Source: an uncultured Lachnospiraceae bacterium
Lineage (GTDB): Bacteria; Bacillota; Clostridia; Lachnospirales; Lachnospiraceae
NCBI GenBank assembly: GCA_902767015.1
Contig: CACXFV010000008.1
Location: 1-57,266, forward strand
DNA: 57,266 nucleotides
Reading direction: 5' to 3'
Part shown: in pieces, positions 43,562 through 52,447 of the stretch
Numbering within the stretch: the stretch's first letter is position 1
Layout: the number at the start of each line of letters is the position of its first letter
The notes under the pieces: model-generated
Database searches by the model: none
What the model saw: only the letters and a program-made list of their open reading frames with translations
Told to the model about the DNA's origin: nothing
Translations under genes and position numbers: made by a program

Positions 43562-43699
43562 ATGCGTAGGATTTGCGGTTTTATTTTATTCTGGATTGCG
43601 ATAGGAATTGCCATCGGATTATATATGGGTGTCAGTTTTTGCTCCATTCTTTTTATTTTAATATGTCTGATATTGGGGTATAATCTTTTTTGTAATTAG
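43562..43699 (+). CDS. 45-aa membrane protein downstream of gerW
   Basis: An ORF of 45 codons plus stop. It begins MRRICGFILFWIAIGIAIG, continues as a hydrophobic hairpin and ends GYNLFCN. Two membrane segments joined by YMGVSFCS are likely. TTGGAG lies upstream of the ATG at about 7 bp. I recall similar small proteins with MRRICGF and GYNLFC in Lachnospiraceae near spore genes; the function is unknown. It lies 55 bp after gerW and may be co-expressed with it. Confidence 0.68.
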   Translation: MRRICGFILFWIAIGIAIGLYMGVSFCSILFILICLILGYNLFCN

Positions 43700-43795
43700 G
43701 TCACGGCGTCAATTTTGATGATGAATAGCATTATATCAGCATTGTTTTGGCTTGTTCGAAAATGAGTGCTGTTGATTGCAGATTGGAAATTATTT

Positions 43796-44476
43796 ATGAT
43801 TCATAAAGAGATTGTTTTGGGAAAAATAGATACGGCGGAAGCGATACGGTACATGGGCTATCGGGAGGGCTCTCCGGACCGTCAGTTGTTGGATATCATT
43901 GTCCGGTGTGAAAAAGAACTGTTACAGGTAATGGCACCGAGATATTGTTATAAGGTGTTTGATATTGTAAGAACTGAGGATAGCGTGAAGTTGAAAAACT
44001 CAAGTCTGGTATTGAAGGGAGAATCCATCAGGACACATTTGAAAGACTGCGAAAAGGCGGTAATCATGTGTGCCACGCTGTCAGGTGAGGTGGATAAAAT
44101 CATACGCCTTGGCAGCATACGAGGAATGACCAATGCCCTTGTCCTTGACGCTCTTGCCAATGCCGCTATTGAGCAGGTATGTGATGAAGTGGAATCCATT
44201 ATTATGACGGAGTTTCAGAATTATCACCACACATGGAGATTCGGGGTAGGTTATGGAGATTTTCCGTTAAGTACACAGAAATTGCTGTTAGATACGATTG
44301 ATGCGGGGAAAAGAATAGGGGTATGTGCCACAGACAGTTCGATTCTCACTCCGGGAAAATCAGTCACCTGCGTTATCGGTTTGTCAAAGCAGAAGCAGGA
44401 GGAAAAGAAATCCTGCAGCAATTGTGATATGAAGGACAGATGCAGTTTTAGACAGAAAGGTGCAACATGCAGTTGA
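43796..44476 (+). CDS. Stand-alone methionine synthase activation-domain protein
   Basis: A 226-aa protein matching the C-terminal AdoMet-binding (activation) domain of MetH as found in Clostridia as a separate protein. Marks are EAIRYMGYREGSPDRQLLDII, AVIMCATLSGEVDK, MTNALVLDALANAAIEQVCDEVE, and FGVGYGDFPLSTQKLLLDTIDAGKRIGV, with RFGVGYGDFPLS the most typical. It would hold S-adenosylmethionine to reactivate oxidised cobalamin. The tail has cysteines CSNCDMKDRC that may hold a metal. The start is set at the ATG at 43796; GTG at 43766 is possible. MetH follows 87 bp later and lacks this domain. Confidence 0.88.
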   Translation: MIHKEIVLGKIDTAEAIRYMGYREGSPDRQLLDIIVRCEKELLQVMAPRYCYKVFDIVRTEDSVKLKNSSLVLKGESIRTHLKDCEKAVIMCATLSGEVDKIIRLGSIRGMTNALVLDALANAAIEQVCDEVESIIMTEFQNYHHTWRFGVGYGDFPLSTQKLLLDTIDAGKRIGVCATDSSILTPGKSVTCVIGLSKQKQEEKKSCSNCDMKDRCSFRQKGATCS

Positions 44477-44563
44477 AATGAGAGAAACGAGAAAGCTATT
44501 TTAAAAATAGCGATTAAGGGAACCGGTGCGATAAAAAGATGATAAGAAAGGACCAGATGTATC

Positions 44564-46978
44564 ATGGCAGAGTTTATTGAATTAATCAAAAACAGAGAGT
44601 TTATTTTTTTTGACGGAGCGATGGGAACCATGCTTCAGGCAAAGGGAATGGAGATGGGTGCCATTCCGGAGGTACTCAATATAGAGAAGCAGGAGTGGAT
44701 TATTGATATTCACAGGCAATATATTGAAGCGGGAGCAGATGTCATATATGCCAATACATTTAGTGCCAATTCTTATAAGTTAAAAAATTGCGGTTACAGC
44801 GTGTCAGAGGTCATCAAGGCAGGAATAGCCAATGCACGAAAAGCATGCGAGGGAACGCAGACACTTGTGGCACTGGATATCGGACCAATCGGACAACTGT
44901 TAGAGCCTACGGGAACACTGACGTTTGAGGAGGCCTATGAGATTTATAAAGAACAGCTTGTAGCGGGCAGTGATGCAGATTTGGTGGTATTCGAGACACA
45001 GACGGATTTGTATGAGTTAAAGGCGGCCGTACTGGCGGCGAAGGAGAACACGACACTTCCTGTGGTATGTACCATGACTTTTGAAAAAAATCACAGAACC
45101 TTTACAGGCTGTGGTGTGTCTAATATGGTGCTGACACTGGATGGTCTTGGTGTGGATGCCATGGGCATCAATTGTTCTCTGGGACCGGTGGATTTATATC
45201 CAGTGGTAGAGGAGATTTCGGGACTTACGGACACGCCTGTGATTGTGAAGCCGAATGCAGGTTTGCCGGATCCTGTCACAAACAAGTACGACATTTCACC
45301 GAAAGAATTTGCCGGTCAGATGTGTCAATTTGCAAAGTATGGTGTTTTAATTGTCGGTGGCTGCTGTGGCACTAATCCGGAATATATCAGGGAGTTAAAA
45401 CACAGCTTTTCTTCATTGAAGAGGGAAAAAGTAATCGTCACACGGAAGGCGGGGGTTTGCTCGGCAACAGAGACGGTGGTCATCGACCAACCGAGAATCA
45501 TTGGTGAGAGAATTAACCCAACAGGAAAAAAGAAGTTTAAAGAGGCACTTCTCAACAACGACATCGATTATATCTTAAATCAGGCAATAGAGCAGACGAA
45601 TGCAGGCGCTGAAATATTAGATGTCAATGTGGGACTTCCCGGCGTTGACGAAAAACAAATGATGATTAAGGCGGTAAAGGCAATTCAGAGTATCAATGAG
45701 GCACCGCTGCAGTTAGATTCCACCATTCCGGAGGTCATGGAGGCGGCACTGAGGGTATATAACGGAAAGCCTATCGTCAATTCGGTCAATGGGGAGAAAA
45801 AATCATTAGAGACAGTCCTTCCGTTGGTTAAAAAATACGGTGCGGCAGTGGTGGGTCTCACCCTTGATGAGAACGGAATCCCCAAAAAAGCAGAAGAAAG
45901 ATTTGCCATTGCCAAGCGTATCTTACAGGCGGCGCTTGCGATTGGCATCAGGAAAGAAGATGTCTACATTGACTGTCTGACACTCACGGCATCGGCAGAG
46001 CAGGAGGGTGTCATGGAGACCTTGAAGGCTGTGTATATGGTTAAACATGAATTAGGCTTAAAGACAGTTCTCGGTGTATCCAATATTTCATTTGGACTGC
46101 CGGGAAGAGAACTGGTAAATCATACATTTCTGGCAATGGCACTCACTAATGGTCTTGATTTACCGATTATCAACCCGAATGTAGCCGCCATGTCAGGAAC
46201 GGTGATGGCTTACCGGGTGCTTGCAGGTCACGATAAGAATTCCGTGTCCTACATTGACGCTTACAATCATGTGCTGCAATATATGCTTCCGTCTAAGGTG
46301 GCGGCCTCAAAGAAATCAGAACAGGATAAGAGTGCATCACCGGCAGGAAAAGAGAATGCGGGAACACTGGAATTTGCCATAGAAAGCGGTCTGAAAAATG
46401 AAGGGGCAAGGTTGACGAGAGAAATGCTTAAAACCATGGATTCCATGGAGATTATCAATGAGCATCTGATTCCTTCTCTTGACAAGGTAGGCGCAGAATT
46501 TGAAAAAGGAACGCTGTTTCTTCCGCAATTGATTATGGCGGCAGATGTGGCGCAGGCGGCATTTGCTGTCATCAAAGAGGAGATGAATAAAAGCAGCACT
46601 GAAAGTGTGAATAAGGGAAGTATCGTTTTAGCCACTGTCAAAGGAGATATTCATGACATTGGGAAGAATATCGTGAAAGTGCTGTTAGAAAACTATGGAT
46701 ATCATGTCATTGATTTAGGGAAAGATGTAGACTACCAGAGAGTGGTAGATACCGTCAGGGAAAATGACATTAAGTTAGTGGGGCTGTCGGCACTCATGAC
46801 CACTACGCTGGTATCTATGGAGAAGACGATAAAGCTTCTAAGGGAAAACCATCTTGACTGCAAAGTAATGGTGGGAGGAGCTGTGCTGACACCTGAATAT
46901 GCTGAAAAAATCGGTGCGGATTTTTATTCAAAGGATGCAAAAGAATCCGTAGACATCGCTAAGAGAATATTCGGATAA
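44564..46978 (+). CDS. metH: Cobalamin-dependent methionine synthase, core without activation domain
   Basis: An 804-aa MetH. The N-terminal homocysteine S-methyltransferase domain starts FFDGAMGTMLQAKGM and has zinc ligands in INCSLGP (near 205) and VGGCCGTNP (near 270). The pterin-binding domain begins GERINPTGKKKF near 320. Then follow the cap (LKNEGARLTREML...) and the B12-binding domain with DIHDIGKNIV near 699, whose His binds cobalt from below. The activation domain is absent and is provided by the preceding gene, so methionine synthase is split in two. AAAGGA is 11 bp before the start. Confidence 0.96.
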   Translation: MAEFIELIKNREFIFFDGAMGTMLQAKGMEMGAIPEVLNIEKQEWIIDIHRQYIEAGADVIYANTFSANSYKLKNCGYSVSEVIKAGIANARKACEGTQTLVALDIGPIGQLLEPTGTLTFEEAYEIYKEQLVAGSDADLVVFETQTDLYELKAAVLAAKENTTLPVVCTMTFEKNHRTFTGCGVSNMVLTLDGLGVDAMGINCSLGPVDLYPVVEEISGLTDTPVIVKPNAGLPDPVTNKYDISPKEFAGQMCQFAKYGVLIVGGCCGTNPEYIRELKHSFSSLKREKVIVTRKAGVCSATETVVIDQPRIIGERINPTGKKKFKEALLNNDIDYILNQAIEQTNAGAEILDVNVGLPGVDEKQMMIKAVKAIQSINEAPLQLDSTIPEVMEAALRVYNGKPIVNSVNGEKKSLETVLPLVKKYGAAVVGLTLDENGIPKKAEERFAIAKRILQAALAIGIRKEDVYIDCLTLTASAEQEGVMETLKAVYMVKHELGLKTVLGVSNISFGLPGRELVNHTFLAMALTNGLDLPIINPNVAAMSGTVMAYRVLAGHDKNSVSYIDAYNHVLQYMLPSKVAASKKSEQDKSASPAGKENAGTLEFAIESGLKNEGARLTREMLKTMDSMEIINEHLIPSLDKVGAEFEKGTLFLPQLIMAADVAQAAFAVIKEEMNKSSTESVNKGSIVLATVKGDIHDIGKNIVKVLLENYGYHVIDLGKDVDYQRVVDTVRENDIKLVGLSALMTTTLVSMEKTIKLLRENHLDCKVMVGGAVLTPEYAEKIGADFYSKDAKESVDIAKRIFG

Positions 46979-47013
46979 CCGGTATCTGTGAGTAGAGAAC
47001 GGAGTTTTGACAT

Positions 47014-47772
47014 ATGAGTTATAAAAAGATTATGCTGACAGACAAAAAGAAGGCAGAAGCAGGCATCAGACTGAATAAATATTTAAGTGATGCAGGTGTA
47101 TGTTCACGAAGAGAAGCGGACAGGCTGATTGAACAGGGAAGAGTTCTTGTCAATGGAAAAACGGCTGTCATGGGGCAGAGAATTTCAGACAGTGACAAGG
47201 TGGTTTATGAAGAAAAAGAGTTGAAGTTGATAGAGCAGTTAGAACTGATTGCTTTTCATAAGCCGGTAGGAATAGAGTGCACCGCTGATAGAAATAATAA
47301 AGATAACGTCATTGATTATATTCATTATGGCAGTAAGATATTCTATGTCGGCCGGCTTGATAAAGCCTCCTGTGGTCTGTTGCTTCTCACGAATGACGGA
47401 GACCTTGCCAATCAGATTGCAAAGGCAGTCAACAGACACGAGAAAGAATATATTGTGAAGGTCAACAAAAGCATTACGGAGGACTTCATTAAAAGGATGG
47501 AAGATGGTGTCGAAATTCTCGGCACTGTGACAAGAAAGTGTCAAGTTAAAAAAGTAAAAGACGATACTTTTAATATTATATTGACGCAGGGGCTGAACCG
47601 GCAGATTCGCAGAATGTGTGAGGCATTATCCTACAAAGTGATATCATTGAAAAGAATCAGGGTGATGAGTGTGAAGCTGGGAGAATTGAAAGAGGGACAG
47701 TACAGGAGAGTGACGGAACAGGAGCTTGAAAAAATATTGAAAGCCGTAAAAGGAGACAGGGATGATGGATAG
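47014..47772 (+). CDS. rluF: 23S rRNA pseudouridine synthase, RluF-like
   Basis: A 252-aa RsuA-family pseudouridine synthase. An S4 domain (about 16-75: IRLNKYLSDAGVCSRREADRLIEQGRVLVNG) is followed by the catalytic domain with the active-site Asp in YVGRLDKASCGLLLLTNDGD near 111-130 and the LNRQIRRMCEALSYKVISLKRIRV block near 196, typical of RluF, which modifies U2604 in 23S rRNA in E. coli. RluB is an alternative. CGGAG precedes the ATG. Its end overlaps the start of the ligase gene by 11 bp. Confidence 0.9.
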   Translation: MSYKKIMLTDKKKAEAGIRLNKYLSDAGVCSRREADRLIEQGRVLVNGKTAVMGQRISDSDKVVYEEKELKLIEQLELIAFHKPVGIECTADRNNKDNVIDYIHYGSKIFYVGRLDKASCGLLLLTNDGDLANQIAKAVNRHEKEYIVKVNKSITEDFIKRMEDGVEILGTVTRKCQVKKVKDDTFNIILTQGLNRQIRRMCEALSYKVISLKRIRVMSVKLGELKEGQYRRVTEQELEKILKAVKGDRDDG

Positions 47773-49747
47773 CAAGAGCAGAGAAGCAGCGATTGAGAGA
47801 ATAAAAGAAATGACAGCACTACTTAACAAGGCGTCAAGGGTATATTATCAGGAAGGCAGCGAGATAATGTCAAACTATGAATATGACAAGCTGTATGATG
47901 AATTAGCAGCCCTTGAGCTGGAGACAGATTTTGTGCTGTCAGACAGTCCTACCGTAAAAGTGGGATATGAAGTGTTAAGCGAGTTGCCGAAAGAGAGACA
48001 TGAAGCACCCATGTTGTCACTGGATAAGACAAAGGAGGTTAGTATTTTAGCAGATTTTATTGGAGATTATCAAGGGGTGATTTCATGGAAATTAGACGGA
48101 TTGACAGTAGTACTTACCTATAGGGAAGGAAAGCTGTTAAAGGCAGTGACAAGAGGGAACGGAGAGATAGGTGAAGTGATTACCAATAATGCCAGAGTAT
48201 TTAAGAACCTGCCACTTTCCATCCCGTATAAAGGAGAGCTGGTTTTGCGGGGAGAAGCTGTCATCAAGTATTCCGATTTTGAGAAAATCAATGCCGAAAT
48301 CAGCGATGTCGATGCAAAATACAAGAATCCGCGCAACCTCTGTTCCGGCTCGGTGAGACAACTGAATAATGAGATAACCGCAAAGAGAAATGTCAATTTT
48401 TTTGCCTTTGCCCTTATCAGGGCTGACGGTGTTGACTTTGGCAATTCAATTATCGGGCAGTTTGAATGGCTTGCCTCCCAGGGCTTTAGTGTGGTGGAGT
48501 ATTATCCGGTAACTGCGGAGACGATGGAGAAGCAGGTTGCTTATTTTAGCAATGCTATAAAAAATAACGATTTTCCGTCGGACGGCTTAGTGCTGATGTT
48601 TGATGATATAAAATATGGCGAATCCCTCGGGCGAACCGCAAAATTTCCAAGAAACGGAATGGCATTTAAGTGGAAGGATGAGACGGCAAAGACAAGGCTG
48701 GTCGAAATAGAGTGGAGTGCATCAAGAACAGGATTGATTAATCCGGTGGCAATTTTTGAACCGGTAGAGTTAGAGGGCACAACCGTCACCAGAGCCAGTA
48801 TTCACAACGTCAGTGTGGCAGAGGGACTTGCGTTGGGTATCGGTGATACGATAGAGGTGTATAAGGCGAATATGATTATTCCACAGATTGCCGAAAATCA
48901 TACAAAAAGCGGTTTAACAACTGTTCCGGGACAGTGTCCGGTGTGCGGTGAAGATACCGTGATAAAAGAGGATAATGGGTTTAAATTTCTATATTGTGTC
49001 AACAAGGATTGTCCGGCAAAGAAGATAAAAAAATATACCCATTTTGCAAGCAGGAATGCCATGAATATTGATGGAATGTCAGAGGAGACGATGGAGAAAT
49101 TTGTGGACAGCGGGTATATCAAGGAGTTTGCAGACATATACAAGCTGTCACAATATGAGGAGGAGATTGTGGGAACAAAAGGATTTGGCAGAAAGTCCTT
49201 CGACAATTTTATGGCAGCCATTGACCGGTCACGCACTACGGAAAGCTATAGGATTCTCTATGGTCTGGGTATTTTGAACATTGGTGTCACAAATGCCAGG
49301 ATGCTGTGCAGGGCATTTTCCAATGATTTGGAAAAGCTGGTTACGGCCAATCGTGAAGAATTGTTGGCAATTGACGGTGTGGGTGAAATTATAGCGGATT
49401 CGCTGATAGATTATTTTAAGGATGAGAAGAATAGACAGGAATATAAAAATCTTTTGCAGGAATTGACAATAGTGGATGAGGACAATGAGACAGCCTCCAA
49501 TGAAATGATAGAGGGAAAGACCTTTGTCATAACAGGTTCAGTGAACCACTTTGCCAACAGAGACGAGGTAAAACAGCTTATTGAGAAGCTGGGAGGCAAG
49601 GTTACCGGTTCTGTAACCAAAAAGACAGATTATCTTATCAATAATGATGCCATGTCACAGTCGTCTAAAAATAAAAAGGCAAAGGAACTGGGTGTGAGAA
49701 TCATCACAGAGGATGAATTTGTGACAATGGCGGATGTCGAAGTGTAA
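47762..49747 (+). CDS. ligA: NAD-dependent DNA ligase, divergent LigA
   Basis: A 661-aa bacterial DNA ligase. The Ia domain has NYEYDKLYDEL; the adenylation motif is WKLDG with Lys110, where most LigA proteins have E-x-K-x-D-G (the Glu two residues before Lys is Ser here). A four-cysteine zinc finger (CPVCG ... CVNKDCPAK near 383-408), helix-hairpin-helix repeats and a C-terminal BRCT domain (IEGKTFVITGSVNHF...) complete the fold. Length is normal. The changed motif I suggests a second, specialised ligase rather than the only copy. It overlaps rluF by 11 bp and is probably co-transcribed with it. Confidence 0.92.
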   Translation: MMDSKSREAAIERIKEMTALLNKASRVYYQEGSEIMSNYEYDKLYDELAALELETDFVLSDSPTVKVGYEVLSELPKERHEAPMLSLDKTKEVSILADFIGDYQGVISWKLDGLTVVLTYREGKLLKAVTRGNGEIGEVITNNARVFKNLPLSIPYKGELVLRGEAVIKYSDFEKINAEISDVDAKYKNPRNLCSGSVRQLNNEITAKRNVNFFAFALIRADGVDFGNSIIGQFEWLASQGFSVVEYYPVTAETMEKQVAYFSNAIKNNDFPSDGLVLMFDDIKYGESLGRTAKFPRNGMAFKWKDETAKTRLVEIEWSASRTGLINPVAIFEPVELEGTTVTRASIHNVSVAEGLALGIGDTIEVYKANMIIPQIAENHTKSGLTTVPGQCPVCGEDTVIKEDNGFKFLYCVNKDCPAKKIKKYTHFASRNAMNIDGMSEETMEKFVDSGYIKEFADIYKLSQYEEEIVGTKGFGRKSFDNFMAAIDRSRTTESYRILYGLGILNIGVTNARMLCRAFSNDLEKLVTANREELLAIDGVGEIIADSLIDYFKDEKNRQEYKNLLQELTIVDEDNETASNEMIEGKTFVITGSVNHFANRDEVKQLIEKLGGKVTGSVTKKTDYLINNDAMSQSSKNKKAKELGVRIITEDEFVTMADVEV

Positions 49748-49844
49748 AGTTGAAAATATAGTTTTTATATCATTGTATGACAGGCGAATAAATATTGACA
49801 GACAACAAAGTGAAGAAGTTTATGAAATGTAGAGGTGAAGAAAG

Positions 49845-50762
49845 ATGCCAATCAGAGTAAAAGGTGATTTGCCGGCAAAGGCGGTAATAGAAAGTGAAAA
49901 TATATTTATAATGGATGAGACGAGGGCGTTAAGTCAGGATATACGTCCCTTAGAGATTGCGATACTGAATCTCATGCCAATCAAGCACGATACCGAGATA
50001 CAGCTTTTGAGGGTATTGTCCAATACCCCGTTGCAGGTCAATGTGACATTTGTGCATATTGGCTCACATATATCAAAGAATACCCCTGCGAGTCATTTGA
50101 ATCAGTTTTATCAGACTTTTGAGGAGATTAAGCATAATAAATACGATGGCTTTATTGTGACGGGCGCACCACTGGATGATTTTGCGTTTGAGGAAGTGGA
50201 TTATTGGGAAGAAATGAAAGAAATTATGGAATTTACTAAGAAAAATGTCACATCAACCCTCAATTTATGCTGGGGTGCTCTTGCCGGTCTTTATTATCAT
50301 TACGGGATACCGGTAAGGAGAATTAAGGAAAAAAGATTCGGTATTTTTGAGCACGAGGTACTCCACAGAAAGGTGCCGCTTATGAGAGGGTTTGATGATG
50401 AATTTTTAATGCCTCATTCCAGACATATTGAATCCGTGTTTGAGGATATATGGAGTAATAAAGAACTCAATGTTCTGGCAGAATCAAAGGTGGCAGGACC
50501 TTCCATCATTATGGCGGAGGAGGGAAAACAGATTTTTATTATGGGACATCCTGAATATGACCGAATGACACTGGATGCGGAATACAGGAGAGATTTGGGA
50601 AAGAGAAGCGATGTGCCTGTTCCGTATAACTATTACAAAGAGGACAATCCGGACAATCTGCCGTTACTGACATGGAGAGCCCATTCCAATGCGCTGTATT
50701 CCAATTGGTTGAATTATTACGTATATCAGATAACTCCGTATGATATTGAGAGTATTGATTGA
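49845..50762 (+). CDS. metA: Homoserine O-acyltransferase
   Basis: A 305-aa MetA that acylates homoserine in methionine synthesis. Catalytic Cys142 is in LNLCWGA, and His235 and Glu237 are in MGHPEYDR. The substrate-choice position 111, Gly in E. coli (succinyl-CoA) and Glu in acetyl-CoA enzymes such as that of B. cereus, is Asp here (GAPLDDFAFEEVDYW). An acidic residue there suggests acetyl-CoA, but Asp is unusual. GAGGTGAAG precedes the ATG. It is near metH, supporting a methionine region, but has no SAM riboswitch in front. Confidence 0.95.
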   Translation: MPIRVKGDLPAKAVIESENIFIMDETRALSQDIRPLEIAILNLMPIKHDTEIQLLRVLSNTPLQVNVTFVHIGSHISKNTPASHLNQFYQTFEEIKHNKYDGFIVTGAPLDDFAFEEVDYWEEMKEIMEFTKKNVTSTLNLCWGALAGLYYHYGIPVRRIKEKRFGIFEHEVLHRKVPLMRGFDDEFLMPHSRHIESVFEDIWSNKELNVLAESKVAGPSIIMAEEGKQIFIMGHPEYDRMTLDAEYRRDLGKRSDVPVPYNYYKEDNPDNLPLLTWRAHSNALYSNWLNYYVYQITPYDIESID

Positions 50763-50801
50763 AAAGCCTTAATATAAAAAATAATGACGGAGATTTGAAT
50801 G

Positions 50802-52343
50802 CTAAAAGTCTTCTTTCAGTAGCCAGATATATAAGACTGTCACCAGATTCATGGAGACAGCCATCACAGGCAGTGTCATTTTGGTAAAAACAAGAGACAA
50901 CAGGAATGTGATACCTTTCATGATGACAAATGCCGTCAGCGCCGGATAAACAATACTATGGAATAACCGGAGGGAGATATGAATCTGTCGGCGGATATAC
51001 AGATACAGGCAAAGGGCATTTAACATATTACTGCCGATAAAACCCAACAGATATCCATAGACACCATATATGGGCATCAGTGTTACGATGGAGATAATCT
51101 GGAGTATCGTTGCCATCACACCGAAGAGAAAGGTGACGGTAGTTTTTCCAAGTCCATTGATAATGCTGGCAAGCGTTGATGTGACATAGATAAAAGGACA
51201 GATTATCCCGAGCAGGCACATATAGGTGCCTGCTTCTTTGTCAGACAGCATGGTGAGCCCGATATCCCTCCCGTAATGGATAAAAACAGCAGCACAGAAA
51301 ATGCCGAAAACACAGCAGAAGTGCAGTGTTTTTTCGGTTGTTTTTTTGATGCCGGCTTCATTATCTGCGCTGTCAGCTTGAGAGATGGTCGGCAGCAGCA
51401 GTAGGGACAGAGAATTGATAAATGCGCCCGGAAACAATATAAACGGAATGACAAGTCCCAACAGGATACCGTAGACAGACAGTGCCTTCTGTGAGGAGTA
51501 ACCATACAAAATCAGCATATTGGGTATTAAGATACTTTGTATACTCTGCAGCACACTCAACATTAGTCTGTTTAGTGATATAGGAAGTGCCAGTGTGATG
51601 ATTTCCGATAGAATGAGTCGCCTTTTTTTGATAAAATCAATTCCATAAGTGACAGCGTTTTTTGACAGCTTTTTTTTAGAAAGCCGGATATGTCTGATAA
51701 TGTGAAAGGCACAGAAAAAAGTGGCAATCAGCTCTCCGGATACCGAGCCGATGACAGCACACAAAGGGGTAGGTGTCGCCCCGCTCTTTTCCATATAATC
51801 AATAATGACCACAATAGAAATCACCCTTGCCAGTTGTTCTACAATCTGCGAAACTGCTGTAATATTGGTATTTTTACAACCGATGTAATAACCGCATATG
51901 CAGGCATGGATACTGGTAAGCGGGATAGAAAATGCCAGCGCCTTAATCAGTATATTACAGCGGACTTCCAGTAATACATGCTCACAGATCCAATCTGAAC
52001 ACTGAAACAGAAGCGTGGACATGACAACAGATAATAAAAAGGACATGACAATGCCATATTTTAAGTATCGTTTAGAAGGAATACTGTCATGGTGAATCGT
52101 GGCTGCCGTCATTTTAGAGATAGAGGTCTCAAAGCCGATTGTACAGATGGAATAACAGATAATCTGAATGGGAAAAATAAGCTGATAAATTCCAAGTCCC
52201 TCTGCACCAATTTTATCTGTCAGGAATATTCTAAATAAAAAGCCTATTATTCTTGTGGCAAATCCTGCTGCCGTAAGAATGAGGGTTCCTTTTATAATGG
52301 TGCTTTGTTGAATTCGTGTTATATATTTTTTGAGAGAAATCAT
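50802..52343 (-). CDS. spoVB: SpoVB/MurJ-like polysaccharide flippase
   Basis: A 513-aa polytopic membrane protein of the MVF/MATE fold with about 13-14 hydrophobic segments. The start (STIIKGTLILTAAGFATRIIGFLFRIFLTDKIGAEGLGIYQL) is the pattern of SpoVB-type proteins of Firmicutes, which move lipid-linked peptidoglycan units in the spore cortex stage. Related YtgP or MurJ proteins act in vegetative cells, so the role is probable but not sure. It is convergent with metA and divergent from the desulfurase gene. Confidence 0.88.
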   Translation of the reverse strand: MISLKKYITRIQQSTIIKGTLILTAAGFATRIIGFLFRIFLTDKIGAEGLGIYQLIFPIQIICYSICTIGFETSISKMTAATIHHDSIPSKRYLKYGIVMSFLLSVVMSTLLFQCSDWICEHVLLEVRCNILIKALAFSIPLTSIHACICGYYIGCKNTNITAVSQIVEQLARVISIVVIIDYMEKSGATPTPLCAVIGSVSGELIATFFCAFHIIRHIRLSKKKLSKNAVTYGIDFIKKRRLILSEIITLALPISLNRLMLSVLQSIQSILIPNMLILYGYSSQKALSVYGILLGLVIPFILFPGAFINSLSLLLLPTISQADSADNEAGIKKTTEKTLHFCCVFGIFCAAVFIHYGRDIGLTMLSDKEAGTYMCLLGIICPFIYVTSTLASIINGLGKTTVTFLFGVMATILQIISIVTLMPIYGVYGYLLGFIGSNMLNALCLYLYIRRQIHISLRLFHSIVYPALTAFVIMKGITFLLSLVFTKMTLPVMAVSMNLVTVLYIWLLKEDF

Positions 52344-52447
52344 TGATAGAACCTTTACTGTTGTTATTCAGTAGTTTTTATAATATATGCTTTAAAAAAC
52401 GGTTATATTCAGTGATATTATCATGATTGGTGTCGGGAGGTAGAAAA

